Below, in pieces: positions 7,840 to 14,355 of a DNA stretch of 20,383 nt. Source of the DNA: Microbacteriaceae bacterium (GTDB lineage Bacteria > Actinomycetota > Actinomycetes > Actinomycetales > Microbacteriaceae); assembly GCA_023254555.1 (NCBI GenBank), contig JALRLI010000008.1, positions 1-20,383 of the forward strand, written 5' to 3'. Made by a program: the position numbers and the translations under genes. Every line of letters begins with the position of its first letter. The stretch's first letter is position 1. The notes beneath the pieces are model-generated. The model worked only from the letters and a program-made list of their open reading frames with translations. It did not search any database and had not been told where the DNA came from.

Positions 7840-8346
7840 ATGCCTCATGCCACCACTCTTCTCGTTGCGAGCTACGGTGTTGCCGCGGTAGCCAGCCTCT
7901 TCCTGAGCGTCATTGACGCACGCACGCTACGACTACCGAATCGATTGGTGCTGTTCTTTACTGCGCTCACGGTTGTCTGTTTTGCGGCGGCTGCCTGGCA
8001 GTCTGAGACGTGGGATGCACTGATCAGGGCGACAACAGCAGCCGTGACGCTGTTTCTGGCCTGCACTCTCCTCGTGCTGATCAGGCCAAACCAACTCGGC
8101 GGAGGAGACGTAAAACTCTCTTTTCTCATTGGTTTCGTGCTTGGATGGCACGGTTGGGCAGAGTTGTTTATCGGGGTGCTCCTGCAAGCGATTCTTCTCA
8201 TCGGTGTGGTGGCGGTCTTTTCGTACCGGCAAAACCAGCGCTCGCTCCAGCACATCCCTCTCGCGCCAATCGCTTTTGCGAGCATGTGGCTCGCAATCGG
8301 CACAGTGCCCGCGTTTACAGCATTTGCTGTGACTTTCGGGTCGTAG
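7840..8346 (+). CDS. A24-family prepilin peptidase lacking the methyltransferase domain (TadV/CpaA type)
   Basis: Integral membrane aspartic protease that would cleave the leader of type IV pilin-like or Flp/Tad pilins. The 168-residue protein carries both catalytic aspartates: D26 in DARTLRLPN and D90 in the GGGDVKLSF signature. Five or six helices are predicted (about 6-24, 36-53, 65-82, 93-127 as one or two, 140-160). It lacks the N-terminal cysteine-containing methylase domain of PilD-type enzymes, as in the short TadV/CpaA group. No pilin or secretion-ATPase gene is in the window, so its substrate is unknown. Its TAG stop forms the beginning of the fdxA -10 element. The ATG is chosen because a -10-like hexamer lies just upstream and the protein begins at the first helix. 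Confidence 0.85.
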   Translation: MPHATTLLVASYGVAAVASLFLSVIDARTLRLPNRLVLFFTALTVVCFAAAAWQSETWDALIRATTAAVTLFLACTLLVLIRPNQLGGGDVKLSFLIGFVLGWHGWAELFIGVLLQAILLIGVVAVFSYRQNQRSLQHIPLAPIAFASMWLAIGTVPAFTAFAVTFGS

Positions 8347-8349
8347 AAT
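8344..8349 (+). promoter_or_regulatory. Candidate -10 of fdxA overlapping the upstream stop codon
   Basis: TAGAAT is a strong -10 match and ends six bases before the GTG start at 8356, predicting a leaderless fdxA message. TAG 8344-8346 is also the stop of the prepilin peptidase gene. There is no Shine-Dalgarno before the GTG, which supports leaderless initiation. Confidence 0.6.
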
Positions 8350-8355
8350 AGTGCT

Positions 8356-8676
8356 GTGACTTACGTAATCGCCCTGCCCTGTGTAGATGTAAAAGACCGT
8401 GCGTGCATCGATGAGTGCCCAGTTGACTGCATTTACGAAGGGGAACGCTCGCTCTACATCCATCCGGATGAGTGTGTTGACTGTGGAGCGTGCGAGCCGG
8501 TCTGCCCTGTCGAGGCTATCTATTACGAAGACGATCTTCCAGGCGAATGGGCAGAGTATTACAAGGCCAATGTTGAGTTCTTCGATGAGATTGGTTCCCC
8601 TGGGGGCGCTGCAAAAGTTGGTCCGTATAGCTTCGATCACGCAGTGATTTCTGCTCTGCCTCCGCAAAACAGCTAA
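8356..8676 (+). CDS. fdxA: 7Fe ferredoxin ([3Fe-4S][4Fe-4S])
   Basis: Small cytoplasmic electron carrier, 106 residues, nearly standard actinobacterial FdxA (MTYVIALPCVDVKDRAC at the N terminus, NVEFFDEIGSPGGAAK near the C terminus). Eight cysteines are seen: 9, 17, 21, 25, 40, 43, 46 and 50. By comparison with Azotobacter ferredoxin I numbering, C9/C17/C50 should hold the 3Fe cluster and C21/C40/C43/C46 the 4Fe cluster, leaving C25 free. The GTG start is set by the -10 element and the conserved N terminus. It lies directly before dapC (16-base gap), an arrangement also known in Mycobacterium. Its redox partner is not evident here. Confidence 0.96.
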   Translation: MTYVIALPCVDVKDRACIDECPVDCIYEGERSLYIHPDECVDCGACEPVCPVEAIYYEDDLPGEWAEYYKANVEFFDEIGSPGGAAKVGPYSFDHAVISALPPQNS

Positions 8677-8692
8677 CAAGCAGTTGTAGCCA

Positions 8693-9799
8693 TTGACTCG
8701 CGCCCCACTTCCTGACTACCCCTGGGACTCACTGCGCCCCTACGCGCAGAAGTCAGCCGAGCATCCTCTCGGGGTTGTTGACCTCTCGGTAGGTTCCCCA
8801 ATCGACCCAACGCCCGCGATAATCGCGGATGCGCTCAAACATGCAACCGAGGCTCACGAGTATCCCGCAACTGCTGGCTCGCCGGCGCTGAGACAAGCCA
8901 TTGTTGACTGGTACCAGCGGCGCAGGGGGGTGACCCTGGAATCGGCGAACGTGCTGCCAACGATTGGCTCGAAAGAACTCGTCGCGCTGCTGCCGTTCCT
9001 GCTCGGTCTCGGCGAGGGCGACGCTGTGGTGTATCCGGTCGTTGCCTATCCAAGCTATGCGATTGGTGCAGCACTTGTCTCGGCGGAGGCTGTTGCTGAA
9101 GATAACCCAGAGAAATGGCCAGCGAACACCAAGCTCGTGTGGCTGAACTCGCCTGCGAACCCGACCGGTGAGGTGCTGAGCACGCAACAGCTCGCGCGCG
9201 CGGTTGCTCGGGCGCGAGAGCTCGGCGCGCTGATTGTGAACGACGAGTGTTACGCCGAGCTGGGTTGGGATGAACCCTGGAACGAAGCTCCGACACCGTG
9301 CATCCTGCATCCAGACGTTATTGGAGCCGACCAGAGCTCGGTGTTGAGCGTGTACTCGCTGTCGAAGCAGTCAAACCTTGCGGGCTACCGGGCCGCATTC
9401 ATTGCCGGAGACGCCGAGGTTATTGCTCAGTTGCTCAAAGTGCGCAAACACGCGGGATTGATGCAACCAGAGCCGGTGCAGGCTGCGATGACGGTTGCGC
9501 TCGCTGATGACGAACACGTCTCCGAACAGCGCGAGCGCTACCGCAGACGCCGTGCAGTGTTGCTGCCCGCCTTACAGTCTGCAGGATTTGAGGTTCTGCA
9601 CTCAGAAGCCGGTCTGTATCTCTGGGCGACCCGTGGTGAGAATTGCTGGCAGAGCGTTGATTTCATGGCAGAGTTGGGCATTCTGGTTGGACCAGGGGAG
9701 TTCTACGGTGATTCATCGAGCGAATTCATCAGACTCTCGCTCACTGCGACCGACGAACGAATCGACTCTGCCGCTCAGCGTTTGGCGTCACAGCGCTAA
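8693..9799 (+). CDS. dapC: Succinyldiaminopimelate aminotransferase
   Basis: PLP enzyme of aminotransferase class I/II (fold type I) that converts N-succinyl-2-amino-6-ketopimelate with glutamate to N-succinyl-LL-DAP in lysine/peptidoglycan precursor synthesis. In the 368 residues: NSPANPTG (152-159), D184 in VNDECY, the PLP lysine K225 in SLSKQSNLAGYR, and the carboxylate-binding R347 in FIRLSLTA. The TTG at 8693 is the only reasonable start, since an in-frame TAG lies at 8687-8689 and no early ATG/GTG follows; no clear Shine-Dalgarno is present, so it may depend on read-through from fdxA. The adjacent fdxA and the nearby dapD/dapE support DapC rather than ArgD or another aminotransferase. 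Confidence 0.9.
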   Translation: MTRAPLPDYPWDSLRPYAQKSAEHPLGVVDLSVGSPIDPTPAIIADALKHATEAHEYPATAGSPALRQAIVDWYQRRRGVTLESANVLPTIGSKELVALLPFLLGLGEGDAVVYPVVAYPSYAIGAALVSAEAVAEDNPEKWPANTKLVWLNSPANPTGEVLSTQQLARAVARARELGALIVNDECYAELGWDEPWNEAPTPCILHPDVIGADQSSVLSVYSLSKQSNLAGYRAAFIAGDAEVIAQLLKVRKHAGLMQPEPVQAAMTVALADDEHVSEQRERYRRRRAVLLPALQSAGFEVLHSEAGLYLWATRGENCWQSVDFMAELGILVGPGEFYGDSSSEFIRLSLTATDERIDSAAQRLASQR

Positions 9800-9813
9800 A
9801 TACGAGAGAATTT

Positions 9814-9829
9814 ATTTCGACGTCAAGAT
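9814..9829 (+). promoter_or_regulatory. Imperfect palindrome upstream of gltA, possible operator
   Basis: ATTTCGACGTCAAGAT is centred on GACGTC; the right half is AAGAT and the left half deviates from a perfect palindrome at two positions. It lies about 105 bases before gltA and 25 bases before a possible -10. Similar TCTTGACGTCAAGA-like palindromes before central-carbon genes are a recollection from other actinobacteria and are not verified. Function inferred. Confidence 0.35.
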
Positions 9830-9854
9830 TCTTTCCTAACCTGATGTTTTTGGT

Positions 9855-9860
9855 TATGGT
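9855..9860 (+). promoter_or_regulatory. Possible -10 of gltA
   Basis: TATGGT fits TANNNT and would give a 5' untranslated region of about 70 bases. The best -35 at 17-base spacing is a poor TTTCCT. The 136-base gap between dapC and gltA otherwise shows only the palindrome at 9814-9829 and the Shine-Dalgarno. Confidence 0.3.
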
Positions 9861-9923
9861 TGAATCACGGCCAAGAAACCAGCTCAGGTTTCAGACAGAC
9901 ACACCCGTCTTACGGCATCCCAT

Positions 9924-9930
9924 AAGGAGG
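9924..9930 (+). promoter_or_regulatory. Strong Shine-Dalgarno of gltA
   Basis: AAGGAGG ends five bases before the TTG at 9936 and fixes that unusual codon as the start of citrate synthase. Confidence 0.8.
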
Positions 9931-9935
9931 CACCT

Positions 9936-11213
9936 TTGACCGAACGGACCGCGAAACTTACTTTTCCAGGCGGTGAAGCTGAGTTCCCTATCCTCGCTTC
10001 TACAAGCGGAAATGACTCAATCGACGTCAGTAGCCTCACGCGTCAAACCGGTCTCACAGCGCTCGACTACGGGTTTGTCAACACTGCCTCCACCAAGTCT
10101 GCAATCACATTCATCGATGGTGATAAGGGAATCCTGCGCTATCGTGGCTACCCAATCGATGAGCTGGCTCAGAATTCAACGTTCCTCGAAGTTGCCTGGC
10201 TCTTGATCTACGGTGAGCTGCCCTCGCCTGACGAGCTCGAGGCGTTCGACGATGAGATTCGTCACCACACACTGCTTCACGAAGATTTGCGCCACTACTT
10301 TGATGCGCTTCCTCACACCGCGCATCCGATGGCTGTGCTTTCCGGGGGTATCGCGGCACTTTCGACCTACTACGAAGACACGCTTGACCCGAACGACCCA
10401 GAGATGACGAGGATGAACATCATCCGTCTGCTCGCGAAGCTGCCGGTAATTGCCGGATGGGCTCACAAAAAGTCAATTGGGCAGGCGCTGCTCTATCCGA
10501 ATAACGACTACAGCTTTATCGAAAACTTCTTGATGCTGAACTTTGCTACCCGTGCTGAACCCTATGAAATAAACCCGGTTTTGGTTCGTGCCCTTGAGCA
10601 GCTCCTCATTCTGCACGAAGATCACGAACAGAACGCCTCGACATCGACAGTTCGACTCGTTGGATCCACCGGAGCAAATATGTTCGCATCGGTATCTGCA
10701 GGTATTAATGCGCTGTCAGGGCCACTTCACGGCGGAGCGAACGAGGCCGTTCTTGACATGCTCGCAGAGATTCGAGATTCAGGTGCCGGAGTGAAGGCAT
10801 TTGTCGAGAAGGTGAAGAACAAAGAAGACGGCGTGAAGCTCATGGGCTTCGGTCACCGTGTGTACAAAAACTACGATCCGCGTGCTCGCATCGTCAAAGA
10901 AAGCGCTGCGCGTGTGCTCGAAGAGCTGGGCGTGAATGACCCACTGCTCGATCTCGCAATGGAGCTCGAGCAGATTGCGCTGAATGACGATTATTTCCAG
11001 GAACGCAAACTGTATCCAAACGTTGACTTCTACACCGGCGTGATTTACAAGGCAATGGGCTTCCCAACTCGTATGTTCACGGTTCTGTTCGCAATCGGTC
11101 GCCTACCTGGTTGGCTTGCGCACTGGGTCGAGATGAACAACGATCCGCAAACCAAAATTGGTCGCCCACAGCAGCTTTACTTAGGCGCGACCGAGCGCTC
11201 ACTTGGTCGCTAG
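9936..11213 (+). CDS. gltA: Citrate synthase (type II)
   Basis: Condenses oxaloacetate and acetyl-CoA to citrate, the entry step of the TCA cycle. It has 425 residues, typical of the hexameric type II enzyme with its N-terminal beta domain (about residues 5-60). Catalytic residues are visible: H265 in GPLHGGANE, H307 in MGFGHRVYK and D364 in YPNVDFYTG; LHEDHEQNAST (226-236) is also characteristic. The TTG start is supported by the AAGGAGG at the right distance and by the conserved N terminus. The gene has its own 136-base upstream region and a probable terminator at its end, so it appears monocistronic, lying between the dap genes without sharing their pathway. Confidence 0.97.
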   Translation: MTERTAKLTFPGGEAEFPILASTSGNDSIDVSSLTRQTGLTALDYGFVNTASTKSAITFIDGDKGILRYRGYPIDELAQNSTFLEVAWLLIYGELPSPDELEAFDDEIRHHTLLHEDLRHYFDALPHTAHPMAVLSGGIAALSTYYEDTLDPNDPEMTRMNIIRLLAKLPVIAGWAHKKSIGQALLYPNNDYSFIENFLMLNFATRAEPYEINPVLVRALEQLLILHEDHEQNASTSTVRLVGSTGANMFASVSAGINALSGPLHGGANEAVLDMLAEIRDSGAGVKAFVEKVKNKEDGVKLMGFGHRVYKNYDPRARIVKESAARVLEELGVNDPLLDLAMELEQIALNDDYFQERKLYPNVDFYTGVIYKAMGFPTRMFTVLFAIGRLPGWLAHWVEMNNDPQTKIGRPQQLYLGATERSLGR

Positions 11214-11232
11214 ACGCGACCGAGCGATTTCT
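11187..11232 (+). terminator. Terminator-like hairpin(s) at the end of gltA
   Basis: TTGGTCGC (11203-11210) pairs with GCGACCGA (11216-11223) across a five-base loop that contains the stop codon, followed by a weak T-rich run (ATTTCTTC). An identical GCGACCGAGCG copy at 11187-11197 can pair with the same middle segment instead, so two hairpins compete for 11203-11210. This is the only convergent junction in the window with a real spacer (gltA/dapD). The poor T-tract lowers confidence. Confidence 0.4.
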
Positions 11233-11265
11233 TCAGTCTGCGTGCCTTGAGCCGTGCTGAGCCGC

Positions 11266-12222
11266 CTAGGCGTGAAGGTCGGGGTTCAGAGCGATTCCCT
11301 GCCCGATCCGGGGGATTGCTTCTACTGCGCCGGAAATCGAATTACGTCTGAACAGCACATTGGGTGCACCAGAAAGCTCAACCGCTTTCACCGACTCGGG
11401 CTCACCCTTCGATGTGTCATTCTTTGGCAGCAGAACCTTAGTGCCGGCAGTGATGTAGAGCCCGGCTTCGACAATGCAGTCATCTCCGATTGATATGCCG
11501 ACTCCTGAGTTTGCACCGAGGAGTGAGCGTGCACCAATAGAGATGCGTTCGGTGCCTCCACCAGAGAGAGTGCCCATAATTGAGGCGCCGCCGCCGATAT
11601 CGCTCCCGTCGCCAACGACGACGCCCTGCGAGATGCGACCCTCAACCATAGAGGTGCCAAGGGTGCCAGCGTTGAAATTCACGAATCCTTCGTGCATGAC
11701 GGTGGTGCCACTGGCGAGGTATGCGCCGAGCCGTACCCGGTTTGCATCAGCTATGCGCACGCCAGAGGGTGTGACGTAGTCAATCAAGCGGGGGAACTTA
11801 TCAAGACTGTGCGCGCTGATTCCGGCACGATTCAGGCTTGGACGCAGTGTGTCATAGTCTTCGACAGTCACCGGACCGGCGTTTGTCCAAACCACGTTTG
11901 GCAGTTTGCCGAAGATGCCATCGAGATTAATGGTGTTCGGCAGAACGAGGCGGTGTGAGAGTAGGTGCAACCGAAGGTAGGCGTCGGTGGTTGACTTCGG
12001 CGGAGCATCCAGATCAATTTCAGTGCAAATGACCTCAAGCACAACTGCACGGCGTGAATCTTCACCCGCGAGGTCATCGAGGCCCGCAGGGGCAATCCAT
12101 GGATCTCGTTCTGCAGGTCGAGCGCCCAGCTCAGGAGCTGGATACCAGGTATCGAGAACGGTTCCGGATGCGGTGCGGGTTGCAAGCCCGAAACCCCAGG
12201 CAGCACGTGCAGATTCAGTCAT
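11266..12222 (-). CDS. dapD: Tetrahydrodipicolinate N-succinyltransferase (actinobacterial type)
   Basis: Transfers succinyl from succinyl-CoA to tetrahydrodipicolinate, opening the succinylase branch of DAP/lysine synthesis. The 318-residue protein matches the actinobacterial DapD type: an N-terminal alpha/beta part beginning MTESARAAWGFGLAT, then a left-handed beta-helix of hexapeptide repeats (about 160-265, for example GANSGVGISIGDDCIVEAGLYI), and a C-terminal extension. MVEGRIS (residues 192-198) contains the glutamate usually regarded as catalytic in this group. Trimeric by family. The ATG has a -10-like element ending six bases before it and no Shine-Dalgarno. It is divergent from dapE across 42 bases and convergent with gltA. 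Confidence 0.96.
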   Translation of the reverse strand: MTESARAAWGFGLATRTASGTVLDTWYPAPELGARPAERDPWIAPAGLDDLAGEDSRRAVVLEVICTEIDLDAPPKSTTDAYLRLHLLSHRLVLPNTINLDGIFGKLPNVVWTNAGPVTVEDYDTLRPSLNRAGISAHSLDKFPRLIDYVTPSGVRIADANRVRLGAYLASGTTVMHEGFVNFNAGTLGTSMVEGRISQGVVVGDGSDIGGGASIMGTLSGGGTERISIGARSLLGANSGVGISIGDDCIVEAGLYITAGTKVLLPKNDTSKGEPESVKAVELSGAPNVLFRRNSISGAVEAIPRIGQGIALNPDLHA

Positions 12223-12228
12223 GGCTAA

Positions 12229-12234
12229 AGCCTA
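12229..12234 (-). promoter_or_regulatory. Candidate -10 of dapD (leaderless)
   Basis: On the minus strand TAGGCT ends six bases before the dapD ATG at 12222. A -35 at the usual distance would fall on 12252-12257, almost exactly the dapE -10 element. Confidence 0.5.
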
Positions 12235-12252
12235 CCGGGCTTGGTTGCCGCG

Positions 12253-12258
12253 TAGAAT
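12253..12258 (+). promoter_or_regulatory. Candidate -10 of dapE (leaderless)
   Basis: TAGAAT ends six bases before the dapE GTG at 12265. A purine run (GGGGA, 12260-12264) abuts the GTG too closely to act as a normal Shine-Dalgarno. The -35 position would overlap the dapD -10 element. Confidence 0.55.
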
Positions 12259-12264
12259 TGGGGA

Positions 12265-13371
12265 GTGACTTCGCCGGCAGAACCGATAACGCTCGACCTG
12301 AAGAGCGACGTCGTGTCGCTCGCGCAGGCTCTCTGTGATGTGCCGAGCGTGTCTGGTGATGAACAAAACCTTGCCGACGCAATCGTGCGCTCGCTCGCTG
12401 ATTGCGCCCACCTCGCAGTCGTTCGAGAAGGTGACACTATCGTGGCGCGCACGAATCTCGGTCGTGCACAGCGAGTAGCGATTGCCGGCCATATCGACAC
12501 CGTTCCGATCAACGCAAACCTGCCAACGAAGTTTCTCAAGGTGCAGGGAGAGGAGCATCTCTGGGGCAGGGGCACCGTCGACATGAAATCAGGCGTTGCG
12601 GTGCAGCTCAAGCTCGCCGCTGAGCTCACTGAGCCCGCGTTTGATATCACTTGGATTTGGTATGACCATGAAGAGGTCGACGCAGAGCTCAACGGTTTGA
12701 ACCAGCTCAGTAAAAACCGACCGGATCTCTTTGACGCCGATTTCGCGATTCTCGGCGAACCGAGCAACGCAATCATCGAAGGCGGCTGTAACGGCAACAT
12801 TCGGGTTGAGCTCAGAACATTCGGGAAACGTGCACACTCGGCCCGAAATTGGATGGGCGAGAACGCAATTCAAAAGGCCGCGCCGATTCTTGAACGGCTG
12901 GCGAATTATCAGGCTCGTGAGGTCGAAGTAGACGGTCTCGTGTATCGAGAGAGCTTGAGCGCTGTTGGTATTCAAGGGGGCATCGCCGGTAACGTCATTC
13001 CTGACGAGTGCATGGTTCACATCAACTACCGATACGCACCGAATCGCTCACCCGAAGAGGCAGCCGAATTTTTGCGTGAGTTGTTCCCCGAGGCAGAAGA
13101 CTTCACAATCGTTGATGTTGCCGCCGGAGCGCGGCCAGGTCTCAACGCCGAGCTCGCTCAATCACTCATTGCCGCGGTCGGTGGGGTTCCTCAACCGAAG
13201 TATGGATGGACTGACGTTGCGAGATTCTCAGCAATGGGCATCCCAGCTGTGAACTTCGGCCCCGGGGATGCGAGTAAGGCGCACGCCGATGACGAGAGCG
13301 TGCCCGTAGCGCAAATTCGCTCGGTAGAAACCGCTCTGAGAAATTGGCTCCGGGGCGGGGTTGAGGCCTAG
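12265..13371 (+). CDS. dapE: Succinyl-diaminopimelate desuccinylase
   Basis: Zinc-dependent M20-family hydrolase that removes succinate from N-succinyl-LL-DAP. In the 368 residues: H76 and D78 in GHIDTVP, the bridging D106 in GRGTVDMKSG, the catalytic base and ligand E136/E137 in YDHEEVDAE, a further acidic ligand in ILGEPSNA, and a C-terminal metal histidine in AHADDESV. The dimerisation (lid) domain lies roughly between residues 180 and 290 (FGKRAHSAR). The GTG start is fixed by the promoter element directly upstream. With dapC and dapD it completes three consecutive steps of the succinylase pathway within about 4.7 kb, but on two strands. The actinobacterial DapE type is slightly shorter than the proteobacterial one. 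Confidence 0.95.
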   Translation: MTSPAEPITLDLKSDVVSLAQALCDVPSVSGDEQNLADAIVRSLADCAHLAVVREGDTIVARTNLGRAQRVAIAGHIDTVPINANLPTKFLKVQGEEHLWGRGTVDMKSGVAVQLKLAAELTEPAFDITWIWYDHEEVDAELNGLNQLSKNRPDLFDADFAILGEPSNAIIEGGCNGNIRVELRTFGKRAHSARNWMGENAIQKAAPILERLANYQAREVEVDGLVYRESLSAVGIQGGIAGNVIPDECMVHINYRYAPNRSPEEAAEFLRELFPEAEDFTIVDVAAGARPGLNAELAQSLIAAVGGVPQPKYGWTDVARFSAMGIPAVNFGPGDASKAHADDESVPVAQIRSVETALRNWLRGGVEA

Positions 13372-13389
13372 CTTCGACCAGCTGTGGAT

Positions 13390-13418
13390 TTCATAACCCA
13401 CGATAAACCCGGGATAAT
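13390..13418 (+). promoter_or_regulatory. Promoter of the DUF3117 gene
   Basis: TTCATA (13390-13395) and GATAAT (13413-13418) are separated by 17 bases, the best -35/-10 pair in the window. It would give a leader of about 25 bases carrying AAGGGAG (13437-13443) before the ATG at 13449. This gene therefore appears conventionally led, unlike its neighbour dapE. Confidence 0.55.
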
Positions 13419-13448
13419 AGGAGAAGTACCTATTTGAAGGGAGACCTC

Positions 13449-13616
13449 ATGGCGGCAATGAAACCAAGAACAGGTGACGGTCCAATGGAAGCGGTCAAAG
13501 AAGGCCGTGTCATCGTTGTTCGGGTGCCACTTGAGGGTGGGGGGCGACTTGTTGTTTCGGTGAATGATGCCGAAGCAAAAGAACTCTACGAAGCGCTCGC
13601 CGGCGTCGTTAAGTAG
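13449..13616 (+). CDS. DUF3117 small conserved protein
   Basis: A 55-residue protein (MAAMKPRTGDGPMEAVKEGR, ending EALAGVVK) matching the tiny, strongly conserved actinobacterial DUF3117 family. Function unknown. A basic, glycine-rich N-terminal half (PRTGDGP) is followed by a beta-like VIVVRVPLEGGGRLVVSV stretch and a short helix. The ATG at 13449 is preferred over a TTG 15 bases upstream because AAGGGAG sits five bases before it and 55 residues is the usual family length. It lies between dapE and the O-methyltransferase gene; the same neighbours occur in Mycobacterium. Its stop is only two bases from the stop of the convergent O-methyltransferase gene. Confidence 0.9.
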   Translation: MAAMKPRTGDGPMEAVKEGRVIVVRVPLEGGGRLVVSVNDAEAKELYEALAGVVK

Positions 13617-13637
13617 TTCTAGGCGAGATCGAGTTTT
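13596..13637 (+). terminator. Possible terminator of the DUF3117 gene
   Basis: CTCGCC (13596-13601) pairs with GGCGAG (13622-13627) across a 20-base loop, followed by a TTTT run at 13634-13637. The structure lies across the stop codons of both convergent genes. The large loop and six-base gap to the T run make it a weak candidate. Confidence 0.3.
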
Positions 13638-14254
13638 GTGATGGTCAAAAGGCCATCACCAACGGGGCTCAGAACTGAACTCACAACTTCAGATGTGGCA
13701 ATCTCCTGAAGCAGCGTCCTGAAATCGGTGGTGATTGCATCGCGGGCAACGGGGTCTGCTACTTTGCCTTGCCAGAGTGCATGCGGAACGACGATTAATC
13801 CGCCCGGGCGAGTAATCTTGAGCGCGTGTTCAACGTACTCGAGCATATTGAGTGGGTCGGCATCGATGAGAACAACATCGTAGCTGTTGAGGTTCATGCG
13901 CGGGAGTACCTGCAGGGCATCACCCGGAATAGTTCGGATGCGTGCCGGGTTAATGCCGGCAGCTTCGAAGTTCTCCTTCGCGGCGCGTATGTGCTCACTC
14001 TCGATATCTATTGTGGTGAGGTCAGCCTCCTCATTTTGTGAGAGCAAACCGATCGCGCTGACACCTACACCTGTTCCAATCTCTAAAATCTGTCGCGCTC
14101 GGCTCAGTTGGCTCAACAATCCGAGCTCAGCAGCGGTAGCCGCTGACACGGATTCAACTCCCATCTCAAGCGCCACACGCCGTGCACGTTCAATCGCCTC
14201 ATGGTCGCCGTGGAACTGCTCGACATATTGCCAATTGCGTTCGTGGTTTGTCAC
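13619..14254 (-). CDS. SAM-dependent O-methyltransferase (class I, COMT/Rv1220c-like)
   Basis: Cytoplasmic methyltransferase with a Rossmann core: motif I LEIGTGVGVS (57-66), acidic D83 in TIDIE, and VVLIDADPLNML (127-138). Its 211 residues fit the bacterial family resembling catechol/caffeoyl-CoA O-methyltransferases. In those enzymes the next strand carries an Asp-Asn metal pair before LW; here the segment reads LIVVPHALWQGKVADP, so the metal site may be altered. The substrate is unknown. The GTG start has AGGAGA six bases upstream (14261-14266). It is the equivalent of the gene before sigE-rseA-htrA-tatB in M. tuberculosis; here only tatB follows. Convergent with the DUF3117 gene. Confidence 0.88.
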   Translation of the reverse strand: MTNHERNWQYVEQFHGDHEAIERARRVALEMGVESVSAATAAELGLLSQLSRARQILEIGTGVGVSAIGLLSQNEEADLTTIDIESEHIRAAKENFEAAGINPARIRTIPGDALQVLPRMNLNSYDVVLIDADPLNMLEYVEHALKITRPGGLIVVPHALWQGKVADPVARDAITTDFRTLLQEIATSEVVSSVLSPVGDGLLTITKLDLA

Positions 14255-14278
14255 AGCTGTTCTCCTCGAAACTGCAGG

Positions 14279-14310
14279 GGTGAATTCGATTACGCCAAGA
14301 CTATTTCACC
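14279..14310. promoter_or_regulatory. Inverted repeat between O-methyltransferase and tatB
   Basis: GGTGAA (14279-14284) and TTCACC (14305-14310) form an inverted repeat with a 20-base spacer in the 101-base divergent region. It could be a dyad operator for the O-methyltransferase and tatB promoters. The arms are short, so chance cannot be excluded. Confidence 0.25.
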
Positions 14311-14319
14311 AAGCTCGTG

Positions 14320-14348
14320 TTGGATGAGCGGCACGCGCCCGGTACGAT
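14320..14348 (+). promoter_or_regulatory. Candidate promoter of tatB (leaderless)
   Basis: TTGGAT (14320-14325), 17 bases, then TACGAT (14343-14348), which ends seven bases before the GTG at 14356. Transcription would begin at or next to the start codon. This promoter supports GTG 14356 over the further upstream ATG at 14317. Confidence 0.45.
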
Positions 14349-14355
14349 TTTGAAC

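Noticed and set aside
7933..8679. A 248-codon minus-strand frame opposite the prepilin peptidase and fdxA
   Set aside because: Both plus-strand genes carry diagnostic motifs; this frame has none.
8650..8692. Separate promoter for dapC
   Set aside because: Only 16 bases follow fdxA, no TANNNT is at suitable spacing and no Shine-Dalgarno is evident; co-transcription with fdxA is simpler.
14317..14355. Upstream ATG for tatB
   Set aside because: The extra residues MLDERHAPGTILN do not fit the TatB N terminus and lie over the likely promoter.
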